From contig NZ_CALHVI010000033.1 of assembly GCF_938039215.1 (NCBI RefSeq), positions 1 through 64,000 on the forward strand: a stretch of DNA of 64,000 nt, written 5' to 3'. This document shows, piece after piece, positions 27,201 to 34,853 of this stretch. The notes beneath the pieces were generated by a model. That model made no database searches. It had not been told where the DNA came from and was given only the letters and a program-made list of their open reading frames with translations. The DNA is from an uncultured Porphyromonas sp. (GTDB lineage: Bacteria > Bacteroidota > Bacteroidia > Bacteroidales > Porphyromonadaceae). A program made the translations under genes and the position numbers. The number at the start of each line of letters is the position of its first letter. Positions within the stretch are counted from its first letter, which is position 1.

Positions 27201-28366
27201 GCGGTGATCCCAGCGCTCTGCCTCAAGCTGGGCAGCGAGGTAAGGTCTTGGTAGAGGCTATTGGCCTCGTTCTGGGGGACAGGGCGCTGAGGGGAGGCAA
27301 GACGTATGCCAGCGTTGTGCACCCTGTGAGGCTCCCCCAGATCCACGAGCGCTAGGAGATCTCGGGCATCATCGAAGCGTCCCCTTCGGTTCGTCACCCA
27401 CACCTCCAGCCGAGTGATCTGTACCGAAGAGCGAACATAAGGTAGGCTACTGAGGGCTCGGTCATACTGCCCTCGGAAGAAATCCCCTAGGAAAAAGTGT
27501 CGCTGAGCATCATAGCTAGAGGCTGAGAACTCAAACCGCTCCGTCTGCTCCCCGCCCCTACTCGTAGCTCGGCGGCTCTCCGTGCGCTGCTGGCTGACGA
27601 TGAGGTCGGCCTCGAGGCGGCCCAACTGGAGCTTGGTATGGACACCAAAGAGTGTCCCGCCCCCGCTGATGAGGGAATTCTTCGGCTGCAGTGATACTTG
27701 CCCCGCCTCGATCAGTTTGATGATATCATCTTCGCCCCCCTCGAAGGTCAGACGCAGCTTCTTCGCATCGAAGTCGAAGGTCGAAGCGGTGTTGTAGTTC
27801 ATATCGAAGTGCAGCTTCGTCCCGAGCGAAGCCTGCACTCCTGCTTGGATCTTCTCGTCGAAGTCAAAGAAGGTATGCCTTCGTGCCCGCTGAGGAAGAG
27901 CGGGATTGTCGGAGCGGGTGGACTTGAGGCCTGCCGAGAGCTCTGCCGTCCCCTGCAGGCGGAGCTTCAGTCCACCTGGACCGAAGAGACGAGCGCCGAG
28001 CCCCCGCTCTTCGCGAGAGCCAAGGGAGGCTAGGCGCTTTGCTTCCCCCGCCTGCTTACTCTTCAGATAGAGCTGATCCCAGTAGCGACTCTGCTCCCGA
28101 CGCTCTTGGTAGCGGAGGTATTCGGCGTAGGTGTAAGGGATGGGAGTGCCGAGGGGCTTCCCACCGACGAAGGTCGTATAGAGGTAGAGCCCCGTCTTGG
28201 GGTCATAGACGAAGCGGGTCTCTAGGGGCGAAGCACTTAGCCCCACGGAGTCGGCTACGAAAGGGGCATTCAACCGCTGGGCTAAGAGCGGTGCACCCAA
28301 GGATAGAGCGAGGAGTAAGCTCCCCACCCAGCGCCTCAGTCTGGTGCTCACTCCCTCCGTGCCCAC
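21227..28366 (-). CDS. sprA: SprA (Sov), type IX secretion outer membrane translocon
   Basis: 2379 aa, within the normal size for this giant protein. SprA forms the outer membrane conduit through which type IX cargo proteins leave the periplasm. Signal peptide at 1-29 (LRRWVGSLLLALSLGAPLLA). SprA hallmarks: NVAPGSVRVTAGGSLLTEGS followed by VDYLAGKVKILN (about 645-680), NSYLDDFESSRSSIDLLSPF (about 800), repeated AYxFTYEGKVYRVGEFS-type segments, and long barrel strands through the C-terminal third. It starts 5 bp after ruvA; the ruvA-sprA linkage is widespread in Bacteroidetes. A likely cargo protease is encoded at 57758-60181. No frameshift is seen. Confidence 0.95.
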   Translation of the reverse strand: MGTEGVSTRLRRWVGSLLLALSLGAPLLAQRLNAPFVADSVGLSASPLETRFVYDPKTGLYLYTTFVGGKPLGTPIPYTYAEYLRYQERREQSRYWDQLYLKSKQAGEAKRLASLGSREERGLGARLFGPGGLKLRLQGTAELSAGLKSTRSDNPALPQRARRHTFFDFDEKIQAGVQASLGTKLHFDMNYNTASTFDFDAKKLRLTFEGGEDDIIKLIEAGQVSLQPKNSLISGGGTLFGVHTKLQLGRLEADLIVSQQRTESRRATSRGGEQTERFEFSASSYDAQRHFFLGDFFRGQYDRALSSLPYVRSSVQITRLEVWVTNRRGRFDDARDLLALVDLGEPHRVHNAGIRLASPQRPVPQNEANSLYQDLTSLPSLRQSAGITAGLSAFAGGIHPLRPALDYEKIESARRLASTDYTLNSALGYISLSAPLASDEVLAVAYEFTYEGKVYRVGEFSSDRPDASSSVLFVKLLKGTDMTPVAPAWSLMMRNVYRLGAGVRDVQAQGFKLEVLYRDDAVGRALPYLPEGPLKGKPLLSVLGLDRLDSRGEARADGRFDFVEGYTVRSSEGLLFFPTVEPFGATLADALGSGSWQARYAFPELYSSTPVEATKHAEKNKYYLRGEYRATSAGEISLGTVNVAPGSVRVTAGGSLLTEGSDYSVDYLAGKVKILNQQLLSTKTPIDVSLQGGTGANLQRKTMIGVDLGYNFSKDFRLGATLMHLSELPLSTKVALGEESMKNTMWGANLSYQTKSPALTRLLNKLPFLDLSQPASFSLSAEVAQLIPGHYENRYTRGNSYLDDFESSRSSIDLLSPFGWHLASTPQTLFPEGAAPTDYLRYGERRARIAWFTIDPLFTRERSAYTPAYIRNSPDLVSRHLVREIPSSELYPYKDINVSQPSYLPTLSLSYYPEELGPYNLNAASLLPTGRIQDPKRSWAGIMRRIDQADFEAANIEYIEFWLMDPFADELSKEGLRGGDLYINLGDISEDILRDGKKFYENGLPLTPSAGAVEETPWGRVPLRPSVGYSFDNAAGAREKQDVGLNGLSTEEEKRHPSYTAFVSALTARLAPETRARWQADPFSPLNDPAGDDYHHYRGADYDAAQLPILERYKRYNGTEGNSSEQTGGDGYSLAAAVSPDVEDVNGDYNLNELNRYLEYRISLRPEDLKAGHNFIVSERRVEARLRNGKTSPVTWYQFKVPLRSHSARIGGGADLRSIRFMRLYLTDFDRETQLRFGSLRLVRGDWRAYEGALDETSPAPSPQTELSVSSVNIEEHADRTPVSYVVPPGVSRSLDAEGGQSLQQNEQALSLRLSSLPSGDARAVYRLVQYDLRRYRRLQLFAHAEELLGDLSGLKDGDFTLFVRLGSDATQNYYEYSLPLVLTPAGRYSTNSPSDRARVWPTENYLDLALDKLVALKRERNTALALAGGGASLYRLFSRPDADQPQRKLSVLGNPSLSNVRTLLIGVRNSSGVTRSVEVWVNELRVGDYHEETGWAGHVQSTLQLAELGTASLRAQYMSAGFGAIDVPLSGRTMESRRSVHFSSNAELGQLLPAKAKVSLPLYYSLSDEVLTPEYNPLDEDVLLSDALRSLPRREQRDSLRARTITHRRSQGLAISNASLGIRSRVPMPYDPANLSFSYERNTSLDETPDIEYSRHLDWQAAVRYDYAPTFRPLTPFGQLRGKSPWANWLRGWSFTPWPARLHLETSMLRRYDEEQMRSLGGALEGERLPATFAQQFLWNRKLSLTWSPMTSLTLTFASGTDARIEEPHLQVNQALNPDGWRIWQDSVSRSIREGGTPVHYGQNASLTYQLPTALIAPLSFVTSQLTYSSAYTWDRGAQVPDVSLPVAHALSSQGSLESTSQLQLRQLYQKIPYFARLERKFASAPSASLPSRKKKAPRVSQEPWGEEVLDRLVYTLLMVKDLALTYRDTKSTNLGGFLPLIRSVGGQGRSGGMLSPGLAFAFGLSDVDFIDRLADRGDLLMTTEHLTPGVFSETRTVDVRATLQPLRDLSITLSANHTRTDRTEVQYMYRGRPRLYGGDFTMTTIGLRGFFAPLRATEGYASETFERFLSARSRLAQRQRQSFVSSVGTTLEENAPAVLIPAFRMAYTQAGDVSSVSLRALPSLLGMLPNWSVSYTGLSRLPALKKYFRSVTLRHIYRATYTVGDFSSFTGWQGSDPEGLGLVEAPASDGSSPASSRLSYAYDIPSVALQESFFPLAGLDLIWHNGLGMSAQWRRSRGLVLNLSASSLIESSSNELTLGLNYKIADLAQLLRPQPRRRRRSTKPTEASATARGLTLRGEYSYRRTLTLIRRIQEGYAQATAGLVDQRLRLSAEYDLSRLLGLSAYYEYSRNVPLVSTYSFPIATTSFGVSLRISLSN

Positions 28367-28371
28367 GGCTT

Positions 28372-28989
28372 CTAAAGGAGCTTGAGACTCTGCTTGATCA
28401 AGTCCTCGACCCGAATCGTGGGGTCTGAGGCGATGAGCTGACGGACGACCTTGAGCGCCGCCGCTTCGGGATAGCCGAGCATCTTCAGAGCGCTCACAGC
28501 TTCGTCGGGAGTAGCAGTATCGAGGGGCTGGACACGGCCACGGGTCGTCGAGGTCGGGATCGTAGTGGCGACTTCGCCCGTTTCCTCTAGGGGAGGGAGC
28601 TTGCCTCGTAGGTCTACGAGGATGCGTTGAGCGGTCTTGAGGCCAATACCCTTAATAGCCTTGAGGGGCTCGATCTGCCCCAGTGTGATGATGCTATTCA
28701 GCTCATGCGGGGGATACGAACTGAGGATGATCCGTGCCGTATTGGGCCCGACACCCGAGACGGTCATCAGATGGCGGAAGAGCTCCTGCTCGGCACGCGT
28801 AGCGAAGCCATAGAGCAGATGGGCATCCTCACGGATCACCTCGGTGATGAGGATCTTGCCCTCTTTCTGCCCCGTCAGGGCGGTATAGGTCGTCAGGGAG
28901 ATAGCTACGGCATAGCCCACACCTGCGCACTCGACGAGCACGGCTGTGGGAGTAAGTTCGGTATAGGCACCTCGGAGGTAAGCAATCAT
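28372..28989 (-). CDS. ruvA: Holliday junction helicase subunit RuvA
   Basis: 205 aa. RuvA tetramers bind four-way junctions and load RuvB. Domain I OB-fold (MIAYLRGAYTELTPTAVLVE), domain II with helix-hairpin-helix motifs VSGVGPNTARIIL and IKGIGLKTAQRIL, flexible linker (about 140-155), and C-terminal RuvB-binding domain (ALKMLGYPEAAALKVV). Directly upstream of and likely co-transcribed with sprA. Confidence 0.97.
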   Translation of the reverse strand: MIAYLRGAYTELTPTAVLVECAGVGYAVAISLTTYTALTGQKEGKILITEVIREDAHLLYGFATRAEQELFRHLMTVSGVGPNTARIILSSYPPHELNSIITLGQIEPLKAIKGIGLKTAQRILVDLRGKLPPLEETGEVATTIPTSTTRGRVQPLDTATPDEAVSALKMLGYPEAAALKVVRQLIASDPTIRVEDLIKQSLKLL

Positions 28990-29022
28990 CTAGATAGAAT
29001 TTGAGTTTTGGAGGTCGTGGTA

Positions 29023-29030
29023 CAAAGTTA
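29023..29030 (-). promoter_or_regulatory. -7 box of ruvA-sprA
   Basis: TAACTTTG on the minus strand, 34 bp before the ruvA start. This promoter would also serve the 7.1 kb sprA gene. Confidence 0.65.
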
Positions 29031-29079
29031 GCCAAAAGGCGCTACTAGCCCGCTCTAAGCGCCCCCTTGGGAAGGGGCT

Positions 29080-29175
29080 CAAAAAAACCTACTGTGGGTC
29101 GCCTGACCGACCCACGGTAGGTCGTCGATGCGACCCACAGTAGGTTTTTTCGGCGACCTACCGTAGGTCGCCGAG
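29080..29175. repeat. ACCTAC/GTAGGT palindromic repeat, copy B (inverted)
   Basis: A 96-bp element in opposite orientation to copies A and C, with the outer pair AAACCTACTGTGGGTCG and CGACCCACAGTAGGTTT and an inner CGACCCACGGTAGGTCG. It sits between the divergent ruvA and ileS promoters, 113 bp upstream of the ileS -7 box. The rest of the 394-bp ruvA-ileS gap shows only the two promoters. Confidence 0.9.
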
Positions 29176-29288
29176 ACATCCCCTCGAGCACCCTACAGAA
29201 GCACATCGCTAGGCGGGCGCTCCGCTCCTCGGGGGTAGGACTTCGGACGGCTCTGAGGCTGAGGGACAAACATAGGGGGTAAAAATGT

Positions 29289-29296
29289 ATCTTTGT
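29289..29296 (+). promoter_or_regulatory. -7 box of the ileS operon
   Basis: TATCTTTG on the plus strand, giving a leader of about 80 nt before ileS. No T-box-like structure was recognised. Confidence 0.7.
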
Positions 29297-29383
29297 ACCG
29301 TTTTTTGAACTACCTTGAGGGTGGAGTATCGGTGCCCCTCACCGCCTCCCCCTTGATACGAATATATAAGATAGGTACGCTGT

Positions 29384-32300
29384 ATGAGCCACAAGTTCCC
29401 TGAATACGATAGCCTTCAGCTCTCGGGAATCAATCAGAAGGTCCTAGACCAATGGCAGGAGGAAGACCTCTTTGCCCGTAGCCTTGCCCTGCGTGAAGGA
29501 GCACCCTCATTCGTCTTCTATGAAGGCCCTCCCTCCGCCAATGGGATGCCAGGTATTCACCACGTCATGGCACGCTCGATCAAGGATATCTTCTGCCGCT
29601 ACAAGACGATGAAGGGCTTCCGTGTCGATCGTAAGGCCGGATGGGATACCCACGGTCTGCCCGTAGAGCTCGGTGTCGAGAAATCCCTCGGTATCACCAA
29701 GGAGGACATCGGCAAGAAGATCAGCGTCGACGAATATAATGCTGCTTGTCGCCGTGAGGTGATGAAGTACACCCACGAGTGGGAGGAACTCACTCGCCTC
29801 ATGGGCTACTGGGTGGACATGGAGCACCCCTATATCACCTACGACAATCGCTATATCGAGACCCTCTGGTATCTGCTCAGCCAGATCTACAAGAAGGGTC
29901 TGCTCTATAAGGGCTACACCATCCAGCCCTACTCCCCTGCCGCAGGGACGGGGCTAAGCACCCACGAGCTCAACCAGCCTGGCTGCTACCGAGATGTCAA
30001 GGACACGACCTGCGTGGCGCAGTTCCGCATCCTTGAGCCTCGTGCCGAGCTCCTTGGGCACGGCGACCCCGTCTTCCTCGCTTGGACGACGACCCCTTGG
30101 ACCCTCCCCTCCAACACCGCCCTCTGCGTCGGTCCCGAGATCGACTATGTGGCTGTGCGCTCCTTCAACCCCTACACGGGTAGCCCCATCACGGCAGTTG
30201 TTGCTCGTGCCCTCCTGCACACGCTCTTCAGCAAGGAGCACGAAGGACAAGAAGCCCTCGAGGCATATCAGCCAGGAGACAAGAAGCTCCCTTACCTCAT
30301 CGTCGCCGAATGGAAGGGGAAGGAGCTTGTAGACATGCGCTACGAGCAGCTCCTGCCCTGGATGCGCCCCGACGGCGATGCCTTCCGTGTCATCGCAGGG
30401 GACTTCGTCACCACCGTCGACGGTACGGGGATCGTACATATCGCCCCTACCTTCGGGGCGGACGACAACAAGGTCGCCAAGGCGAGTAGTATCGCTGGCC
30501 TCACCGTCCTAGATAAGGATGGCAACCTTCGTCCTATGGTCGATATGACGGGTCGCCTCTTCCGTCTGGAGGACCTAGACCCTAGCTTCGTCAAGGACTT
30601 TGTCGATGTCGAGCGCTACGGAGCCTATGCAGGTCGCTACGTCAAGAACGCTTACGACGACAGCCTCACCGAGGAGGATGAGACCCTCGACGTGACGATC
30701 GCCATGCAGCTCAAGCAGGAGGGTCGTGCCTTCAAGATCGAGAAGTATGTCCACTCCTACCCCCACTGCTGGCGTACCGACAAGCCCGTACTTTACTATC
30801 CGCTCGACAGCTGGTTCATCCGCACCACTGCTTGTCGTGAGGAGATGATGCGCCTAAACGATACCATCAACTGGAAGCCCGAAAGCACCGGTACAGGACG
30901 CTTCGGTAAGTGGCTGGAGAACCTCCAAGACTGGAACCTCTCCCGTAGCCGCTACTGGGGGACACCCCTGCCCATCTGGCGCACCGAGGACGGTCGTGAG
31001 GAGCTCTGTATCTCTTCGGTCGAAGAGCTCTACCAAGCTATCGAGCAGGCCGTCAGCGCAGGGCTGATGAAGGAGAACCCTTGGAAGGACTTCACCCCAG
31101 GGCTCTACACCAAGGAGAACTACGACAAGATCGATCTGCACCGTCCCTATGTAGACGACATCATCCTTTGCTCGCCTTCGGGTAAGCCCATGTACCGTGA
31201 GACCGACCTCATCGACGTGTGGTTCGACTCAGGTGCTATGCCGTTTGCTCAGCTACACTATCCCTTTGAGAATAAGGAGCTCCTCGACAGTGGTCGTGCC
31301 TTCCCAGCAGACTTCATCGCCGAGGGGGTAGACCAGACACGAGGATGGTTCTTCACGCTGCACGCCATCGCCACGATGGTACGAGGTACCAACAGCTTCA
31401 AGGCGGTCATCTCCAACGGTCTTGTGCTGGATAAGAACGGCAACAAGATGAGCAAGCGCCTCGGCAACGCTGTCGATCCCTTCGAGACCATCCGTCAGTA
31501 TGGCTCCGATCCCCTGCGCTGGTACATGATCAGCAACTCATCGCCTTGGGACAATCTCAAGTTCGATGTCGAGGGGATTGATGAGGTGCGTCGTAAGTTC
31601 TTCGCTACGCTCTACAATACCTATCAGTTCTTCGCTCTCTATGCCAACCTCGATGCCTTCGACCCCACGGCAAGCGAAGCGATCCCCTACGAAGAGCGTC
31701 CAGAGATCGACCGCTGGATCCTCTCTACCCTCAACAGCCTCATACTCGAAGTCGATAGCGACCTAGAGGACTACGAACCTACTCGTGCCGCTCGTGCCAT
31801 CGGGGACTTTGTCTCGGAGCAGCTGAGCAACTGGTACGTGCGTCTCTCTCGTCGTCGCTTCTGGGCTGGTGAGATGACTACGGATAAGCTCTCGGCTTAC
31901 CAGACGCTCTACACCTGTCTGGTCACCGTGGCTAAGCTCATGGCACCCATTGCGCCCTTCTATGCCGATCAGCTCTACCGAGACCTCGTAAGCTGTGGCA
32001 CCAACGCTACCGAGCATTCGGTGCATCTGGCGGACTTCCCCAAGGCTAACCGCAGCGAGATCAACGAAGCACTGGAGCGCAGCATGCACCTAGCGCAGAG
32101 CATCTGCTCTATGGTCCTTGCCCTGAGACGCAAGGTGAACATCAAGGTGCGTCAGCCTCTGCAGCGCCTCATGATCCCCGTGACAAGCGAAGAGGATCAT
32201 CAGGCTATCCTGCCCGTCGTGCCTCTGATCCTAAGCGAGGTGAACCTCAAGGAACTGCAGTTCGTCACCGACGGCGAAGGCATCCTCGTCAAGCGCATCA

Positions 32301-32812
32301 AACCCGACTTCAAGAAGCTTGGCCCCCGCTATGGCAAGATCATGAAGGCCATCGCAGCAGCAGTAGCAGAGTTCTCACAGGAGCAGATCGCTACCATCGA
32401 GCGTACGGGGCAGATCGACTTCACCGTCGAGGGAAGCCCCGTGACCATCCTCAGAGACGATGTCGATATCTATTCAGAGGACATCCCAGGCTGGCTGGTC
32501 GCTAACGAAGGCACCCTGACCATTGCTCTAGATATCACCATCACCGAAGAGCTCCGTCTCGAAGGTATGGCTCGTGAGCTGGTCAATCGCATTCAGAATC
32601 TGCGCAAGCAGTCGGGCTTCGAGGTCAGCGACAAGGTGCTCGTCACCCTGCCTGAGGACGAGGAACTCCATCGAGTCCTCGCAGTATATGGCTCGTACAT
32701 CGCTAAGGAAGTGCAGGCCGTCTCCCTCGAGGAGAAGAGCGCCTTCACCCCGACGCTGGAGCTGGATCTGGACGATCGCATGATCCCCATTTACATCGAG
32801 AAAGCTAACTAA
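29384..32812 (+). CDS. ileS: Isoleucyl-tRNA synthetase
   Basis: 1142 aa, the long form typical of Bacteroidetes and other non-proteobacterial lineages. Class I synthetase charging tRNA-Ile. Catalytic motif of the HIGH type in EGPPSANGMPGIHH (about residues 47-60), editing domain with LAWTTTPWTLPSN (about 230-242), catalytic KMSKRLGNAVDP (about 688), then the anticodon-binding helical domain and a C-terminal extension lacking an obvious zinc cluster. First gene of a plus-strand operon reaching at least to waaA. Confidence 0.97.
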   Translation: MSHKFPEYDSLQLSGINQKVLDQWQEEDLFARSLALREGAPSFVFYEGPPSANGMPGIHHVMARSIKDIFCRYKTMKGFRVDRKAGWDTHGLPVELGVEKSLGITKEDIGKKISVDEYNAACRREVMKYTHEWEELTRLMGYWVDMEHPYITYDNRYIETLWYLLSQIYKKGLLYKGYTIQPYSPAAGTGLSTHELNQPGCYRDVKDTTCVAQFRILEPRAELLGHGDPVFLAWTTTPWTLPSNTALCVGPEIDYVAVRSFNPYTGSPITAVVARALLHTLFSKEHEGQEALEAYQPGDKKLPYLIVAEWKGKELVDMRYEQLLPWMRPDGDAFRVIAGDFVTTVDGTGIVHIAPTFGADDNKVAKASSIAGLTVLDKDGNLRPMVDMTGRLFRLEDLDPSFVKDFVDVERYGAYAGRYVKNAYDDSLTEEDETLDVTIAMQLKQEGRAFKIEKYVHSYPHCWRTDKPVLYYPLDSWFIRTTACREEMMRLNDTINWKPESTGTGRFGKWLENLQDWNLSRSRYWGTPLPIWRTEDGREELCISSVEELYQAIEQAVSAGLMKENPWKDFTPGLYTKENYDKIDLHRPYVDDIILCSPSGKPMYRETDLIDVWFDSGAMPFAQLHYPFENKELLDSGRAFPADFIAEGVDQTRGWFFTLHAIATMVRGTNSFKAVISNGLVLDKNGNKMSKRLGNAVDPFETIRQYGSDPLRWYMISNSSPWDNLKFDVEGIDEVRRKFFATLYNTYQFFALYANLDAFDPTASEAIPYEERPEIDRWILSTLNSLILEVDSDLEDYEPTRAARAIGDFVSEQLSNWYVRLSRRRFWAGEMTTDKLSAYQTLYTCLVTVAKLMAPIAPFYADQLYRDLVSCGTNATEHSVHLADFPKANRSEINEALERSMHLAQSICSMVLALRRKVNIKVRQPLQRLMIPVTSEEDHQAILPVVPLILSEVNLKELQFVTDGEGILVKRIKPDFKKLGPRYGKIMKAIAAAVAEFSQEQIATIERTGQIDFTVEGSPVTILRDDVDIYSEDIPGWLVANEGTLTIALDITITEELRLEGMARELVNRIQNLRKQSGFEVSDKVLVTLPEDEELHRVLAVYGSYIAKEVQAVSLEEKSAFTPTLELDLDDRMIPIYIEKAN

Positions 32813-32821
32813 TAATATCGT

Positions 32822-32846
32822 GTAGGGCGGATGTATGCCGCCCTAC
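32822..32846 (+). promoter_or_regulatory. Intercistronic hairpin after ileS
   Basis: GTAGGGCGG and CCGCCCTAC form a perfect 9-bp stem with a 7-nt loop, 9 bp after the ileS stop and 23 bp before the next start. No T-run follows, so it may attenuate or stabilise the transcript rather than end it. Confidence 0.5.
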
Positions 32847-32869
32847 ACTCTTACTATTACTACTATACA

Positions 32870-33253
32870 ATGAGTACCCAGAAAACCTCGTACACGGACG
32901 AAGAACTTCAGGAATTCCGTGAATTGATTGTGCACAAGCTTGACCAGGCCATTCGCGATTATGATCTCTTGAGAGAAAGCGCTACGGACCGTGCAAGCAA
33001 TGATGTATCCGACACACAGCCTACCTTTAAGGCTGTCCATGAAGGCGCTGCTGCCCTATCCAAGGGCGAAGCTGGTCGTATGGCCGAGCGACTGCTCAAG
33101 TTCATCCACAACCTCCAGGCGGCACTGCGTCGCATCGAGAATAAAACCTACGGCATCTGCCGAGAGACAGGTAAGCTCATTCCCAAGGAACGTCTACGTG
33201 CCGTCCCCCATGCTACCCTCTCGATCGAAGCCAAGCTCCAAGAGAAGAAGTAA
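32870..33253 (+). CDS. TraR/DksA-like regulator with degenerate zinc finger
   Basis: 127 aa from MSTQKTSYTDEELQEFRELI; the frame is open 13 codons further up through a Tyr run. Helical coiled-coil N-terminal region with an acidic-rich centre, then YGICRETGKLIPKERLRAVPHATLSIEAK. This C-terminal segment matches the DksA zinc-finger region but keeps only one of four Cys, the form usual in Bacteroidetes. DksA-like proteins bind the RNA polymerase secondary channel; whether this one does is inferred. Part of the ileS-lspA operon, an arrangement common in the phylum. Confidence 0.85.
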   Translation: MSTQKTSYTDEELQEFRELIVHKLDQAIRDYDLLRESATDRASNDVSDTQPTFKAVHEGAAALSKGEAGRMAERLLKFIHNLQAALRRIENKTYGICRETGKLIPKERLRAVPHATLSIEAKLQEKK

Positions 33254-33265
33254 CTCCAAAGACTG

Positions 33266-33934
33266 ATGACAAGAAGCTCTAAGACAGCGCTCCTGACGGG
33301 AGGGTTCGTCCTCCTACTGCTCCTAATAGACCAGGTGACCAAGATCTGGGTCAAGACTTCGATGGTCGAAGGGGAGATGCACCAGATCACCTCGTGGTTC
33401 AAGATCTACTTTGTCGAGAACGAAGGGATGGCCTATGGCATCACGTTTGGTAGCAAGCTCCTACTGACCCTCTTCCGCATCATCGCCATGGGGGCAGGTG
33501 CCTATTACCTAGGGCGACTGATCCAGATGGGGCGCTTCTCGCTGGGCTTCAGCCTCACCCTCGGGCTCGTCGTAGCTGGGGGGCTGGGCAATGTCATCGA
33601 CTGTCTCTTCTACGGAGAGATCTTCACCTCTAGCCACGGGGCCGTAGCCCAACTCGTCCCTTGGGGCGAAGGCTACGGCACCTTCCTCCACGGTAAGGTC
33701 GTCGACATGCTTTACTTCCCACTCATCGAGACGACCTACCCTTCATGGAGTCCCATCTACGCTGGAGAGCCCTTCATCTTCTTCAGCCCAATCTTCAACT
33801 TCGCTGACTCCTGTATCTCTGTGGGAGTAGCGCTCCTTCTACTCTGCTATCGGCATACCTTCTCTCAGGCGCTGGAGACACTCTTCCCTGGGAAGCAGTC
33901 GGACCAAGATGAAGCGTCCGAAGGTGACCGTTAG
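33266..33934 (+). CDS. lspA: Lipoprotein signal peptidase (signal peptidase II)
   Basis: 222 aa, somewhat longer than the ~165 aa of E. coli because of an inserted loop (about 115-170) common in Bacteroidetes. It removes signal peptides from prolipoproteins in the inner membrane. Four membrane segments; catalytic aspartates in GNVIDCLF (Asp112) and FNFADSC (Asp181); the conserved FVENEGMAYG takes the place of the NxGxAFG motif. Followed by a DUF4296 lipoprotein gene, as in related genomes. Confidence 0.95.
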   Translation: MTRSSKTALLTGGFVLLLLLIDQVTKIWVKTSMVEGEMHQITSWFKIYFVENEGMAYGITFGSKLLLTLFRIIAMGAGAYYLGRLIQMGRFSLGFSLTLGLVVAGGLGNVIDCLFYGEIFTSSHGAVAQLVPWGEGYGTFLHGKVVDMLYFPLIETTYPSWSPIYAGEPFIFFSPIFNFADSCISVGVALLLLCYRHTFSQALETLFPGKQSDQDEASEGDR

Positions 33935-33942
33935 CCCCCTCT

Positions 33943-34034
33943 ACGATCAGCGCTCATGTATCACTATTGGAAGTCCTCCCGAGGCACTACTAGTGCCTCC
34001 CTGCTGGCACTACTGGTGCTTATCTTGACGCTCG
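33943..34034. repeat. 23-bp tandem array overlapping the DUF4296 start and signal peptide
   Basis: Units at 33943, 33966, 33989 and 34012. Three consecutive units end in TATCACT, GAGGCACT and CTGGCACT; the second/third boundary forms the palindrome GAGGCACTACTAGTGCCTC (33980-33998), the same core as arrays near 5.8, 21.2, 38.1, 43.6 and 52.2 kb. Unlike the other arrays it lies inside coding sequence. Confidence 0.8.
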
Positions 34035-34843
34035 GAGCATGCTCTGGACGCAAGGCTAAGTGGGAGAAGATCGACCTGAAGACGATGCAGCGCTTGATGC
34101 CCGAGATGCTCGTGGCGGAGGCTGCCTTCGCTCAGCGCTCTCTGGATGACAGCCTACGTGTCCTAGGCTACCAAGCGATCCTCAGCCGCTATGGCTATAC
34201 CCTCGCCGACTGGGACAGTTCACTCGTCTGGTACGGTCAGCACCGCATCGAGGAGTATCGCAAGATCTACGAGTACGCCGCAGCCTCGTTGACTCCCCAG
34301 CAGAAGAGCCTCCGACAGCGCTCCGACAGCATCGATCGTCTTGAGATGAGACGAGGCGCATGGAGGGCAGGGGCGCTTGACTCGGTGAACCTCCTCCGAG
34401 ACAGCGTCGCCTACTATGCTCCAGGAAGCTATGTCGAGCGGAGCTTCACCTTAGAGCCAGGCTCCACTTACAACACCGGTACGGAGCTGCGCTTCCTCGT
34501 GCGTCTACACGGCTCTCGGGGGAAGTTCCCCGCAGGGAGCCTAGCGATGCAGATGCACCTCTACTACACCGACTCCACCCAGAGCGTGAAGACCCTCGGG
34601 CCGCTACAGTCTGGGCTCAATAGTCTCTCCATCACCATCCCCGAGGGCAAGATGATGCACACGGCGATCGGTCTCCTCAGAGGGCGCTTCCCCCGAGCTA
34701 AGGGAAAGCTCTTCGTCGTAGACAGCTTCAGTGTTGTACGCTACTCGGGCGGATCCATCGCCGAGCCCCCTAGCACCTCCGACGAAGCACCTGCTGATGA
34801 GTTTACCGAGTCTCCCGAGATCGAGGAGCTCACGGATCGTTAG
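33956..34843 (+). CDS. DUF4296 domain lipoprotein
   Basis: 295 aa. An N-terminal lipoprotein signal ends in the lipobox TLGAC (Cys29). The DUF4296 segment follows (about 33-110): helical with conserved MLVAEAAFAQRSLDD and ILSRYGYTLADWDSSLVWY, then a C-terminal beta-rich region. Function unknown; the gene sits behind lspA in many Bacteroidetes. The signal peptide from SSRGTTSASLL to LTLG is encoded by 23-bp repeat units, so the 5' end of this gene was built from or invaded by an otherwise intergenic repeat. The start codon is the only one that keeps a signal peptide; a start downstream would lose it. Confidence 0.8.
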   Translation: MYHYWKSSRGTTSASLLALLVLILTLGACSGRKAKWEKIDLKTMQRLMPEMLVAEAAFAQRSLDDSLRVLGYQAILSRYGYTLADWDSSLVWYGQHRIEEYRKIYEYAAASLTPQQKSLRQRSDSIDRLEMRRGAWRAGALDSVNLLRDSVAYYAPGSYVERSFTLEPGSTYNTGTELRFLVRLHGSRGKFPAGSLAMQMHLYYTDSTQSVKTLGPLQSGLNSLSITIPEGKMMHTAIGLLRGRFPRAKGKLFVVDSFSVVRYSGGSIAEPPSTSDEAPADEFTESPEIEELTDR

Positions 34844-34853
34844 CCCCTCCCCG

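Noticed and set aside
21227..28366. Possible frameshift or fusion in the very long minus-strand ORF
   Set aside because: The 2379-aa length and motif order match intact SprA proteins.
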